9,282 bases of DNA from contig CP070790.1 of assembly GCA_020346805.1 (NCBI GenBank), forward strand, positions 1,325,950-1,335,231, written 5' to 3'. Below the pieces are notes generated by a model, which was given only the letters and a program-made list of their open reading frames with translations, ran no database searches and had not been told where the DNA came from. This document shows, piece by piece, positions 1-6,753 of this stretch. Within the stretch, counting starts at the first letter, position 1. Each line of letters opens with the position of its first letter. Both the position numbers and the translations under genes were made by a program. This DNA is from Planctomycetota bacterium. Lineage in GTDB: Bacteria > Planctomycetota > Phycisphaerae > UBA1845 > PWPN01.

Positions 1-1
1 G

Positions 2-1429
2 GATTGCCGAATTGATAGAAGTAAAGTAGCCAAACTGGAAGTAGGCGTAGGTTGGCTGGAACGGGTAATTCATTTTAAAGCTGATGGAAGTAAAACAGTG
101 GTATGCTGGAATGATGCAAACGGCACGGAGCAAATCAAGAATTTATTAATTAATAAATTTGATTGGATGAGAAGTGGCACGGTGCAGGGATTGTCTCCCC
201 CTACTCTGGGGGCCTTCTCGGATAAGTTTGTTTTGTTGTGGTATAAGAGCATTGGCATGATTCGCCCCACTGAAGATGGCTGGGACGTTGTTAATGCCAA
301 TGAATCTAATTTCGTTCATGTTGAAGGGATTGAAGGTTATGAGGGGAGAATCAGGTCTCGCCAGTTTTGCTCAGGTGGTGGGGATGGTTTTATTACCTAT
401 CCTGGTCAAAGTTGGAGAGAATATTTGGCAAGCGCTATTAATAATGTTTTGCATAATGACCCAAGGATGGACGGCGCGTTTTTAGATGTTACCTTGAGCA
501 AGATTCTCTCAGGGGAAAGATGGTGGCGTTTCATCGAAGGGGAAGTGCAAACGGTCGGCGATTTCGGGGTGATAACGGTCGAGGGGGAGATTCATGTCGA
601 CGAAGGTATTTATACATGCGAGGCGAAGGGTATAGATATCGTTAAGGTGATCAATGTTAGTGGTGTTGAGCTGGAAGTCGAGAGTCATGACCAGTCTTCC
701 ATAGTTCTGGTCAGCGGGCAGGCGAATTCCGGGGATAGTGTTTATGTTGATTACTATGCGGTGGTCGATATTCCCCAGCAACTCAAAGATTCGTGGAATG
801 CCGATATGACGGAAACTTTAAAATATATAAAAAGGGAAACGCCAAATCATATATTAGTGTTTAATGAGATTTTAGAGGGGGATAGTCATCCCGAAGACGA
901 CCAATTTCCTTATATTATAGACGGTTGCATGATGGAACATTTTGTCCATACCGCATGGTACGGGCCGGATAAATTTTTCGACGAGAACAGCTGGAAACAA
1001 CAGGTTGATAATTTACAGGAGGTATCTCAAACCAGGATATTTTCCGCTTATTCCGGTACGGATATGAGCCTTACCACCGAAGAGCAAATGAAGCGGATCG
1101 AGCAATTTTGTTTTGCCTCATATCTGCTGGGGACGGGGGAGTACGGCTATTACAGTTTCAATCCCAACTATTCCGACCTTAGTACCCGTTACTATTTCGA
1201 CTATTGGGCAACCGATGTGGGAGAACCGTTAGAAAACTATCATTTGCGAGCGAGCATTAACGGGGCAAATATTTATGAGAGAGAATTTGAGAATGTGCTG
1301 GTCCTGGTCAATCCCAGTGAGGTCTCGGCAGCAGTTGATTTGGGGCTTAATTACAAATTATTGGATGGAACCGTGGTCCAGGTAATTAATCTGGATTCTC
1401 ATCAGGGTATTATTCTGTATAAGATTTAA
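2..1429 (+). CDS. Putative glycoside hydrolase (GHL15-like TIM barrel), 5' partial
   Basis: The frame is open from the first bases of the window and ends at a TAA, giving 475 visible residues. The true start lies upstream, and the in-frame GTG at 98 is an internal Val. The order of elements fits the hypothetical glycosyl hydrolase family GHL15: a WREYLAS segment, then DGAFLDV near residue 157 at a barrel strand end, then FNEILEGDSHPEDD near residue 287, then an aromatic-rich segment. The C-terminal beta tail has NVLVLVNPSE, a LLDGTVV strand and HQGIILYKI, typical of the closing domain of such hydrolases. Residues about 181-260 look like an inserted beta-rich module (GVITVEGEIHVDEGIY, SGDSVYVDYYAVVD) between barrel strands. 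Asp159 and Asp162 of the DGAFLDV segment and the Glu of FNEIL are candidate active-site acids. The substrate is unknown, probably a polysaccharide. Family placement comes from remembered motif layout and is moderate; a hydrolase-like TIM barrel is more certain than the exact family. Confidence 0.7.
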   Translation, partial: DCRIDRSKVAKLEVGVGWLERVIHFKADGSKTVVCWNDANGTEQIKNLLINKFDWMRSGTVQGLSPPTLGAFSDKFVLLWYKSIGMIRPTEDGWDVVNANESNFVHVEGIEGYEGRIRSRQFCSGGGDGFITYPGQSWREYLASAINNVLHNDPRMDGAFLDVTLSKILSGERWWRFIEGEVQTVGDFGVITVEGEIHVDEGIYTCEAKGIDIVKVINVSGVELEVESHDQSSIVLVSGQANSGDSVYVDYYAVVDIPQQLKDSWNADMTETLKYIKRETPNHILVFNEILEGDSHPEDDQFPYIIDGCMMEHFVHTAWYGPDKFFDENSWKQQVDNLQEVSQTRIFSAYSGTDMSLTTEEQMKRIEQFCFASYLLGTGEYGYYSFNPNYSDLSTRYYFDYWATDVGEPLENYHLRASINGANIYEREFENVLVLVNPSEVSAAVDLGLNYKLLDGTVVQVINLDSHQGIILYKI

Positions 1430-2008
1430 CCGCTTCGGATTGTAATCCTTCCAAAATATGGTTGAGTCGGTGCCTGAAACAATTTCCTTTCTGCAAAAGC
1501 ATTTTTGACCTATTGACCTGAATCCCGAGAACGAGCCCAGGATGTATGACGCATGCGATCCTGTTTGAAAGAATGGACGTTAGATAATAATCCTGTTGTT
1601 ACCGCCACTTCAATCACTTTCCTTTTACCCCTGGCACCTTAGTATAAATCTCCTGCTCATCGGTCCAACTGCCAGCAGTAATTCAAGTCTGTGAAAAATA
1701 ATAACTTAAATCCAACCCATGAAAAGATGTAGTTATATAGAACGTTATTTTTCCGTCAGGATCGGATTTAATGTTGCTGCGAATACACTATCATTTTCTA
1801 GCAGTATTGAAGTGGTATCATTGATGAAGGTAGGTCACAAATGAACTTGGAAAGGAAACCAATTTACCCTCCTTCGGTTTAATGATACTCAGTGTCTCGG
1901 GCCAGGTTAAATTCCATTATACTGATGATACCTATGCATCACAGCCTACGTGATGTACTCGCTCCCACGGTTACATGCGCGTTTGGGCCAGTTGTGTCAT
2001 TACGTATA
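1430..2008. other. Intergenic region between convergent genes
   Basis: About 580 bases without a convincing gene lie between the 3' end of the hydrolase and the 3' end of the minus-strand operon. All frames are broken often. The region carries one copy of a diverged direct repeat (1591-1680) whose partner lies beyond the other end of the operon. Fainter similarity to that partner region may extend back to about 1500. A short hairpin (CATCAC at 1937-1942, GTGATG at 1950-1955) sits about 55 bases past the operon stop but has no T-run, so I do not call it a terminator. A short minus-strand open stretch at about 1520-1640 resembles nothing I know. Confidence 0.6.
1591..1680 (+). repeat. Imperfect direct repeat, copy A (downstream of the operon)
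   Basis: Hand alignment to 6529-6620 in the same orientation gives about 64 matches in 89 aligned columns, with a 3-base gap and a 1-base gap. The strongest blocks are CGCCA, CTTCAAT, CTGGCA and CAACTGCCAG(C/T)AGTA, the last spanning 1666-1680. CTGGCA at 1631-1636 and TGCCAG at 1670-1675 form an inverted repeat inside the copy. It is less complete than the one in copy B, which suggests this copy has decayed. The nature of the repeat is unknown. Confidence 0.6.
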
Positions 2009-3004
2009 TTATGTCGGAGCTGACTGTACAGCATTAGTAGCAGCTATCCATGCAGTTTGTGCAATACGGCGTACATCTTTCGGTTTCGTATGATAACCGG
2101 TTCCACCACGAGCCCACTGACGAATGATGATTACTTCGATATCTTCCTCAACGTTGTTTTCTACGGTTAACAAGGTATGTACGCCGCTGGCGATCGAATC
2201 GAAGTGATTATCTAACAATCCGAATGTTTCTTTTGCCACCAGTACAGAATACAGATACGGATATTTAGTACTCTGTACCTCGTTGAGAGCCACTTGAAAT
2301 TGCAAACCAAGGAAATCCTCAGGACCGTCGGGAAAACGTATAAAGACACGGGCTCCGATCGGAGTACGCATTTCCCCTGTACCGGCTACCTCGAACATCG
2401 GTTGGATTTGGCAGGGAGGCTCTTCATAGCGCTCGATCTCCTGCATTGCTGTTTCAAGTGCCTCGATCTGCTGCTTTAGAGCTACCGGACGCCAGCCGCG
2501 TCGCGTACCAGTTATCCAATGTGGGAGTATCAATACTGCAGCATCGACAGCAAATACTTGCGCCCAATATGGTGCTCGGAATACCTCCATAAGATACATG
2601 TATAGCGCAGCTGCGCCTGCGACCAACAAAATTAAACACGCGATGCCGGTAAAGCACGTCACATCTGCAAAGGTCCGATCCCAACGGTCAATCTTTTTTT
2701 CAAGTCCACAAGCGATCTTGAATCGATCCCGTGTTGTTTTTTCCCATTTTCCCTTTTGAACACCGTAAGTTGGTCTAAGATCGTATCCCCGCAACAACAG
2801 AAATAAATTTCCAATTATTAGTAACGGGGCACTGACAAATAGTAATGGAGCAATTGAAGTAGGACGCCATAGCAGTTGTATGACTAGTCCTCCAATTATA
2901 AGAACGCTGGCCACGCCCAGTCGCATGCCATATGTTAAACGTGGTGCAAAATAGAACTGCAACAAATGTCGACGTTCGCGATCAGGCAGGATACTGACAC
3001 TCAT
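2009..3004 (-). CDS. Four-helix membrane protein, third gene of the radical SAM operon
   Basis: This is a 331-residue protein of a family I do not recognise. It has two predicted transmembrane pairs, at about 28-46 with 51-71 and about 113-138 with 146-165. A short coiled segment follows (about 175-193, LKQQIEALETAMQEIERYEE). The soluble C-terminal domain of about 135 residues has a mixed beta/alpha look (GARVFIRFPDG, FQVALNEV, IEVIIIRQW, then VRRIAQTAWIAATNAV). The start at 3004 is chosen because its ATG overlaps the TGA of the upstream gene as ATGA and has GGGGAGG seven bases upstream. The frame stays open further upstream, but that would overlap the radical SAM gene by 175 bases. Both tails are probably cytoplasmic, given the even number of helices and a basic N-terminus, so the C-terminal domain would face the maturase and the repeat protein. 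A scaffold, export or maturation partner is inferred from context only. Confidence 0.8.
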   Translation of the reverse strand: MSVSILPDRERRHLLQFYFAPRLTYGMRLGVASVLIIGGLVIQLLWRPTSIAPLLFVSAPLLIIGNLFLLLRGYDLRPTYGVQKGKWEKTTRDRFKIACGLEKKIDRWDRTFADVTCFTGIACLILLVAGAAALYMYLMEVFRAPYWAQVFAVDAAVLILPHWITGTRRGWRPVALKQQIEALETAMQEIERYEEPPCQIQPMFEVAGTGEMRTPIGARVFIRFPDGPEDFLGLQFQVALNEVQSTKYPYLYSVLVAKETFGLLDNHFDSIASGVHTLLTVENNVEEDIEVIIIRQWARGGTGYHTKPKDVRRIAQTAWIAATNAVQSAPT

Positions 3005-4584
3005 GCGATAGCCTCCCCTGTAACTCGTCTGCGCTGCATTCTCATTCCAAATAACCTTGCAACGCAGTCCAAAACTCTCTTCGCATGGGCCCGATATAAT
3101 TCGCCGTAGCCCATTGCGCTCCAATACAACGTGCAGGCACCCTGACACAATTGGAAGTGTCGACATATCCGACAAATTGGGTGGGCTTGATGTTTTTTCT
3201 TGTAATACTGGGCATATTTACTGAACCACACTTTATCAAGTCCTTTCTCAAGTATGTTTCCCACGCCGTGCGCAAAACTTGAACAAGGCAGTACCTCACC
3301 CGCCGGAGATACATGCAGGAGGCCGTCACAGGCCGCGCATCCCTTATTGCCTAATCCCTGAGCAATGGGATTGAAAATACAGAAGGGCGTGGGGGAATAC
3401 CAATGGAAATCAATACCCACCTGTTCGGCATATCGTTTTGCTCGTATGACGTATTTACCGATCCTGCTGTACGATACCTTAATTCTTTCGTGTCGAGAAA
3501 GATTAGGTGTACCTGTTGGAATGATATGATTCATTGAGATATGGGGTAGACTAAGCTTTTTCGCAAGGTCGATAATGCCGTTCAAATGCCTCGCATTCTC
3601 GTTACAGATCGTCGTATTGGTATGCACATGCAGTCCGGCATCACGTAAAGTCTCAACGCCTCGAATCGTCTTTGCGAATGAGCCTTGATGTTGCGTCAAC
3701 CTGTCGTGAATCTCGGCAGTCGGACCTTCAAGGCTTACTTGTGCGGAAGTCAAACCCGCGGCAATCAACGATTCTACATAGACTGGATCGGCGCAGCGTA
3801 TCCCATTCGTAATAATATTCACTCGCATGCCTTGGCTGCTAGCCCGGGCAATGCAGTCAGGCAGATCCAGCCGCAAGGTACATTCACCACCGGTAAAGCT
3901 CACGCTCGGTACTTTGCCGATATGCGCAATCTGATCGATAACCTGCATTACTTCATCAGTTGTCATCTCCGCAGCAATCGGATCTCTTTTAGAACAGTTG
4001 CTCTTTCGCCAGAATTTCCACCAATCTCTGTGTTTTTCTTTGGCTGGATTACCAGGAGTGGCATCACTAGTCCCGCAACCCGCATAACAGAAGGTGCATG
4101 CAAGGTTACAACGGTAGGTGATTGCAATCTCACTCAATACAGGGTATCGGGTAAAACTACCTTCAAATCGCGTCACGGTCGTTGCTCTACGATCCCGTCC
4201 ATTCCCTAATCGGTTTCCCAGCAAATCACGCAAATCACAGAAGAAAGCATGGATCTGAGCTATACGCTCGCAATGGTCTGCCGAACCATTCGACAAAGCA
4301 ATATCTTGTATCTTCTCGCCCTCAATCACGCGTTCCAGTATCTTTATTCCGGACGGATTAAGCTTAAAGACCTCCGTCGGCATCTTGATCAATACGCCAT
4401 CCTCAGATCGTAAACATATATAAGGTCGGATTCTGGCTACATACCCATTGATCCAGTCCAGGTGCTCCAGTGTGGTGCCGAATTCTTCATGAGTATTTCT
4501 GGGAATGTCTATTTCAGAGTGAACACTCTCAGCTATTTCAGCATCATCATGAGTACAAACCGGACTCGATGCACAACGCAACAT
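3001..4584 (-). CDS. Radical SAM/SPASM peptide maturase with N-terminal PqqD-like domain
   Basis: This is a 527-residue cytoplasmic enzyme. Residues about 52-122 read as a PqqD-like RiPP recognition element: two strands (YICLRSEDGVLIKMP), the characteristic K-L-N at 74-76, then ILERVIEGEKIQDIA. The radical SAM core follows, with CNLACTFC (Cys159, Cys163, Cys166) to bind the 4Fe-4S cluster and SAM, and FTGGE at 230-234. The C-terminal SPASM domain carries Cys416, Cys419, GEVLPC (Cys434), and CRICRHFQLCQGAC (Cys471, 474, 480, 484), the usual C-x2-C-x5-C-x3-C pattern for auxiliary clusters. Between the third cluster Cys and the GGE motif lies an unusual basic, aromatic insertion (about 171-204, including WWKFWRKSNC). 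The start at 4584 overlaps the upstream stop as TGATG and has GGAGGTG seven bases before it; the alternative ATG at 4608 has no such site. Known enzymes of this type install thioether or other carbon-centred crosslinks in peptides. The likely substrate is the Cys/His repeat of the upstream protein, by inference. Confidence 0.9.
   Translation of the reverse strand: MLRCASSPVCTHDDAEIAESVHSEIDIPRNTHEEFGTTLEHLDWINGYVARIRPYICLRSEDGVLIKMPTEVFKLNPSGIKILERVIEGEKIQDIALSNGSADHCERIAQIHAFFCDLRDLLGNRLGNGRDRRATTVTRFEGSFTRYPVLSEIAITYRCNLACTFCYAGCGTSDATPGNPAKEKHRDWWKFWRKSNCSKRDPIAAEMTTDEVMQVIDQIAHIGKVPSVSFTGGECTLRLDLPDCIARASSQGMRVNIITNGIRCADPVYVESLIAAGLTSAQVSLEGPTAEIHDRLTQHQGSFAKTIRGVETLRDAGLHVHTNTTICNENARHLNGIIDLAKKLSLPHISMNHIIPTGTPNLSRHERIKVSYSRIGKYVIRAKRYAEQVGIDFHWYSPTPFCIFNPIAQGLGNKGCAACDGLLHVSPAGEVLPCSSFAHGVGNILEKGLDKVWFSKYAQYYKKKHQAHPICRICRHFQLCQGACTLYWSAMGYGELYRAHAKRVLDCVARLFGMRMQRRRVTGEAIA
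3012..3018 (-). promoter_or_regulatory. Shine-Dalgarno for the four-helix membrane protein
   Basis: On the minus strand GGGGAGG lies seven bases before the ATG at 3004, inside the end of the radical SAM gene. It fixes the short start and, with the ATGA overlap, indicates translational coupling. Confidence 0.8.
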
Positions 4585-6290
4585 CAGTGGGCACCTCCAC
4601 TCACGCATGCGCTATGGCATGCACTATGACAAGCGCTGTGGCAAGCGCTATGACAGGCGCTATGGCAAGCAGAATGGCAAGCGCTGTGGCATGCACTATG
4701 ACAGGCTGATGCGGCGTATTGACTGCCCACCTCGGTTCCACCTGATAGAAAATAAGAATAGCTATGGTCAGCCAGGCCCTCAGGATCCGGAACGGATCGG
4801 GCAATTTGGTCGATTGGCTCATCATCACTTGTTCGACGTGGACCACCATATACATGTGTATGGTAATAAGGATAATAATAACTACTCCGATCGATAGTCT
4901 CTTCTTCGTAAACATCCTGTCCTGTCCAGAACTTTGCTGCCTCTGATCTTTGGCGCTTAAACTGGCGGGCAAACTCTTTTTTGTAATGCTCCTGCGTTGC
5001 TACAAGGTCGCAGTCCCATGCCTTCTCCTGTATGCCCTCGGTAACTGCCCGTATAAGTTTGGCTGGTGTATCTGGAGAGAGTGTGGCGTCGTGTTGAATA
5101 CACTGCAGTAATAACAAATGGTAGGGCGTCAAATCACGCGGCAGAAAACCGTGCCGCATAAGTTTCAGTGGTTCAGTATCCAGCTGCTTGATAACATTAC
5201 GGTTTAGCATCTCGCGTATCATCATGCCAACCAAAGTCTTCAATGGGACATCACACAAATAACCGGCTTCGATGGTGTTAAGTTTGGCTATCTTACCGTT
5301 ACGACGAAAACTCTTCAGTTCAATCTTCGGAACCAACCAGTCGTCTCGATCCCATTGTAACTCATCTACCCGCTCGGCGGCGGTCATCATGGAACAGTGT
5401 TTAAGGATTGCAATTATAAAGACGGTAAGACCCAGTCCGATTAATAATAAAACCGGTAAGATACGCGGGAATTCCTCGGATTGTTGTGTAATCCTGACTG
5501 GATGCGATGGACGCCGCCTTTCCTGCTTGGATATTTCCGATAGCCCGATGTCTGGAAACCGATCAGCCGGTATATAGTAGGTCAGTTGAAACTTTTCCTT
5601 AGTAGAAATGTTATCCTTATGGGCTCGTACCACTAAGTAACGGGGACCCCGTTCGGGTTCAACCGGTCCACTAACTCCGGTGCCACGCAATCCGAGGTAA
5701 GAAAGCTTATAGCGCTTATTGACAAACTTCTCGGTACGAAGGCCGAGTAGGATCGCATCATCGAGACTTAATTCTTCCTTGTTTACCTTGATCGGCCATC
5801 GAACCAGGACCGTTTCGTGTTCCAAGGGCTCATCCCACTGGACCGGAGCCCAATTGAAAACTACCAGCTTACCGATTTCTGGCGAGGTTGTAGTAGCCAA
5901 ATGGCCTGCGGCTGCATAATCTGTGAAGTAAGTCAGTACATATGTAATTTCACCGGGTCCGAATCTCTGACTATTAGCAAGTAGAATGTCCCAACGATTG
6001 CCCAGATTACGAGGATCAAGGTCATATCTTTTTTCCCCATTGACCACAGCACCACAACCCGGACGGTGCCAATCAATCCGGCCTTGCTCGCCCTGGAAAT
6101 AGAAACCTCCCATAGTTCCACGACGGATAGCCCAGTGCACCTTGTATTGAACCATAGCTTTTTTCTGTGGGGATAAGGCCACTTCTACCTCTACCCAACG
6201 CAAATCTGCTTTTAGCGATTGCGCTGGTGCGGCATGCATCGGTAAGAGCGTCACGATTGCTATAAACAGTAACAATCTTCGGGTACGCAT
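4584..6290 (-). CDS. DUF2207-like membrane protein with C-terminal Ala-Cys-His-Ser repeats; putative radical SAM substrate
   Basis: This is a 568-residue protein and the first gene of the operon. Residues 1-25 form a signal peptide (MRTRRLLLFIAIVTLLPMHA, then a small-residue APAQS site). Residues about 26-275 are a beta-rich exported domain resembling DUF2207 (WAIRRGTMGGFYFQGEQG, YVLTYFTDYAAAGH). One membrane helix spans about 277-299. The cytoplasmic part has a DUF2207-type helical segment (about 338-370, TIEAGYLCDVPLKTLVGMMI), a Tyr/His cluster (YYYPYYHTHVYGG, 471-483), then nine Ala-Cys-X-Ser units at 529-564, with His as X in eight and Val in the last, and the end GGAH. The start at 6290 is chosen for its signal peptide and GAGGT eight bases upstream; the longer frame to 6395 puts 35 non-signal residues in front. 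The coupled radical SAM enzyme downstream suggests the repeat is modified after translation. The DUF2207 assignment is from remembered pattern and is moderate; the repeat is directly seen. Confidence 0.85.
   Translation of the reverse strand: MRTRRLLLFIAIVTLLPMHAAPAQSLKADLRWVEVEVALSPQKKAMVQYKVHWAIRRGTMGGFYFQGEQGRIDWHRPGCGAVVNGEKRYDLDPRNLGNRWDILLANSQRFGPGEITYVLTYFTDYAAAGHLATTTSPEIGKLVVFNWAPVQWDEPLEHETVLVRWPIKVNKEELSLDDAILLGLRTEKFVNKRYKLSYLGLRGTGVSGPVEPERGPRYLVVRAHKDNISTKEKFQLTYYIPADRFPDIGLSEISKQERRRPSHPVRITQQSEEFPRILPVLLLIGLGLTVFIIAILKHCSMMTAAERVDELQWDRDDWLVPKIELKSFRRNGKIAKLNTIEAGYLCDVPLKTLVGMMIREMLNRNVIKQLDTEPLKLMRHGFLPRDLTPYHLLLLQCIQHDATLSPDTPAKLIRAVTEGIQEKAWDCDLVATQEHYKKEFARQFKRQRSEAAKFWTGQDVYEEETIDRSSYYYPYYHTHVYGGPRRTSDDEPIDQIARSVPDPEGLADHSYSYFLSGGTEVGSQYAASACHSACHSACHSACHSACHSACHSACHSACHSACVSGGAH
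4592..4598 (-). promoter_or_regulatory. Shine-Dalgarno for the radical SAM gene
   Basis: GGAGGTG on the minus strand lies seven bases before the ATG at 4584. It encodes part of the Gly-Gly tail of the upstream protein, so the last codons of that gene double as the ribosome site of the next. It decides the start against the ATG at 4608. Confidence 0.85.
4599..4706 (-). repeat. Nine tandem 12-bp units coding Ala-Cys-His/Val-Ser
   Basis: Nine in-frame 12-base units encode A-C-H-S eight times and A-C-V-S once. The DNA units differ at synonymous sites: Ala uses GCA, GCT and GCC; Cys TGC and TGT; His CAT and CAC; Ser AGC, AGT and, in one unit, TCT (codon at 4671-4673). A change from the AGY to the TCN family with Ser kept argues for selection on the peptide. 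The array lies at the extreme C-terminus of its gene and ends eight codons' worth of bases before the next start. Confidence 0.95.
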
Positions 6291-6298
6291 CAAAATGG

Positions 6299-6303
6299 AC
6301 CTC
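6299..6303 (-). promoter_or_regulatory. Shine-Dalgarno for the repeat protein
   Basis: GAGGT on the minus strand lies eight bases before the ATG at 6290. It supports the signal-peptide start over the upstream ATG at 6395, which has no comparable site. Confidence 0.6.
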
Positions 6304-6528
6304 GGGGCAAATAATTGCTTTCTATTATTACGCTCGCTACATAGCTGTTGTCTAAATTGAATATACATGCTAAACAATATAGCAAGTTTGAACAAGAATT
6401 TAGTTTATAAGAAGTTGTGAGTTCCAGTTTGACTTATCAGTCATTTTTAAGGTCCGGTAGCAGAAGCCATTTTACCCTGCCTTTGCCTAATATTCTGTAC
6501 TTCTTTATATATAATGACTTACGTCTGT

Positions 6529-6620
6529 TTCCGTTGGTATCGCCAATACTTCAATTCATTTCATGTTGCTACTGGCAATTGGTCAAATACTTCTGCTGAT
6601 AGACTCAACTGCCAGTAGTA
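6529..6620 (+). repeat. Imperfect direct repeat, copy B (upstream of the operon)
   Basis: This is the partner of 1591-1680, in the same orientation, at about 72 percent identity by hand over 89 aligned columns. CAACTGCCAGTAGTA at 6606-6620 matches 14 of 15 bases of 1666-1680. Weaker matches at a steady offset (for example CATTTTT at 6442 against 1500) suggest that a longer, decayed homology may run upstream of the core. The two copies bracket the three-gene operon. Confidence 0.6.
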
Positions 6621-6621
6621 G
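6566..6621. repeat. Inverted repeat able to form a long hairpin
   Basis: CTACTGGCAATTG at 6569-6581 and CAACTGCCAGTAG at 6606-6618 are inverted copies with one mismatch in 13. Three further outer positions pair, two of them G-T. The loop is 24 bases. No T-run follows on either strand, so it is not a standard terminator. Copy A keeps the inner arms (CTGGCA and TGCCAG) but has lost part of the outer ones. Confidence 0.6.
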
Positions 6622-6753
6622 ACATTAGTCAATATATTAAAAAATCTTTAGGCATAACTAAGGGAAATCATGTTTTTTGAATTGGACCTGAAAAGGAAAG
6701 CACTCCAGTTTTGCATGTCTCTCTTCATAAAAGGTTGTTTTTATAGGTGTAGC

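Larger units (their letters stand above)
6291..6753. other. Intergenic region: operon leader, repeat and possible terminator
   Basis: About 460 bases separate the end of the hydrolase gene at 6754 from the start of the repeat-protein gene; both are read on the minus strand. The last 130 bases before the start are AT-rich and should contain the operon promoter, but I see no clean -35/-10 pair. On the minus strand a weak hairpin (CTTAG and CTAAAG arms, about 6646-6662) is followed by six Ts at 6639-6644 and could end the upstream hydrolase transcript; the stem is short and bulged, so this is tentative. Copy B of the direct repeat and its hairpin occupy 6529-6621. No gene is credible here. Confidence 0.55.

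Noticed and set aside
1560..1680. Integron attC-like site at the flanking repeats
   Set aside because: GTTAGAT at 1579 fits GTTRRRY, but no matching RYYYAAC partner is seen, and copy B has neither box.
1937..1955. CATCAC/GTGATG hairpin as the operon terminator
   Set aside because: The stem is six bases with no T-run after it on the minus strand.
3005..3175. Longer start (3175) for the four-helix membrane protein
   Set aside because: It would overlap the radical SAM gene by 175 bases; the added residues look like out-of-frame reading of the SPASM end, and the ATG at 3004 has a strong ribosome site.
3685..4209. Plus-strand open frame of 174 codons
   Set aside because: It is antisense to the radical SAM gene, which has intact motifs throughout; the translation shows no family features.
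4585..4608. ATG at 4608 as the start of the radical SAM gene
   Set aside because: No ribosome site precedes it, and the start at 4584 has GGAGGTG at seven bases and a TGATG junction.
4599..4706. Tandem array as a CRISPR or non-coding satellite
   Set aside because: The units are 12 bases with no spacers, are in frame and code for a constant peptide.
6291..6395. Upstream ATG (6395) for the repeat protein
   Set aside because: It adds 35 residues before a well-formed signal peptide, and GAGGT precedes the ATG at 6290.
6727..6744. ATAAAA/TTTTAT hairpin after the hydrolase stop as a terminator
   Set aside because: The stem is all A-T and only six bases long, and no T-run follows on the minus strand.
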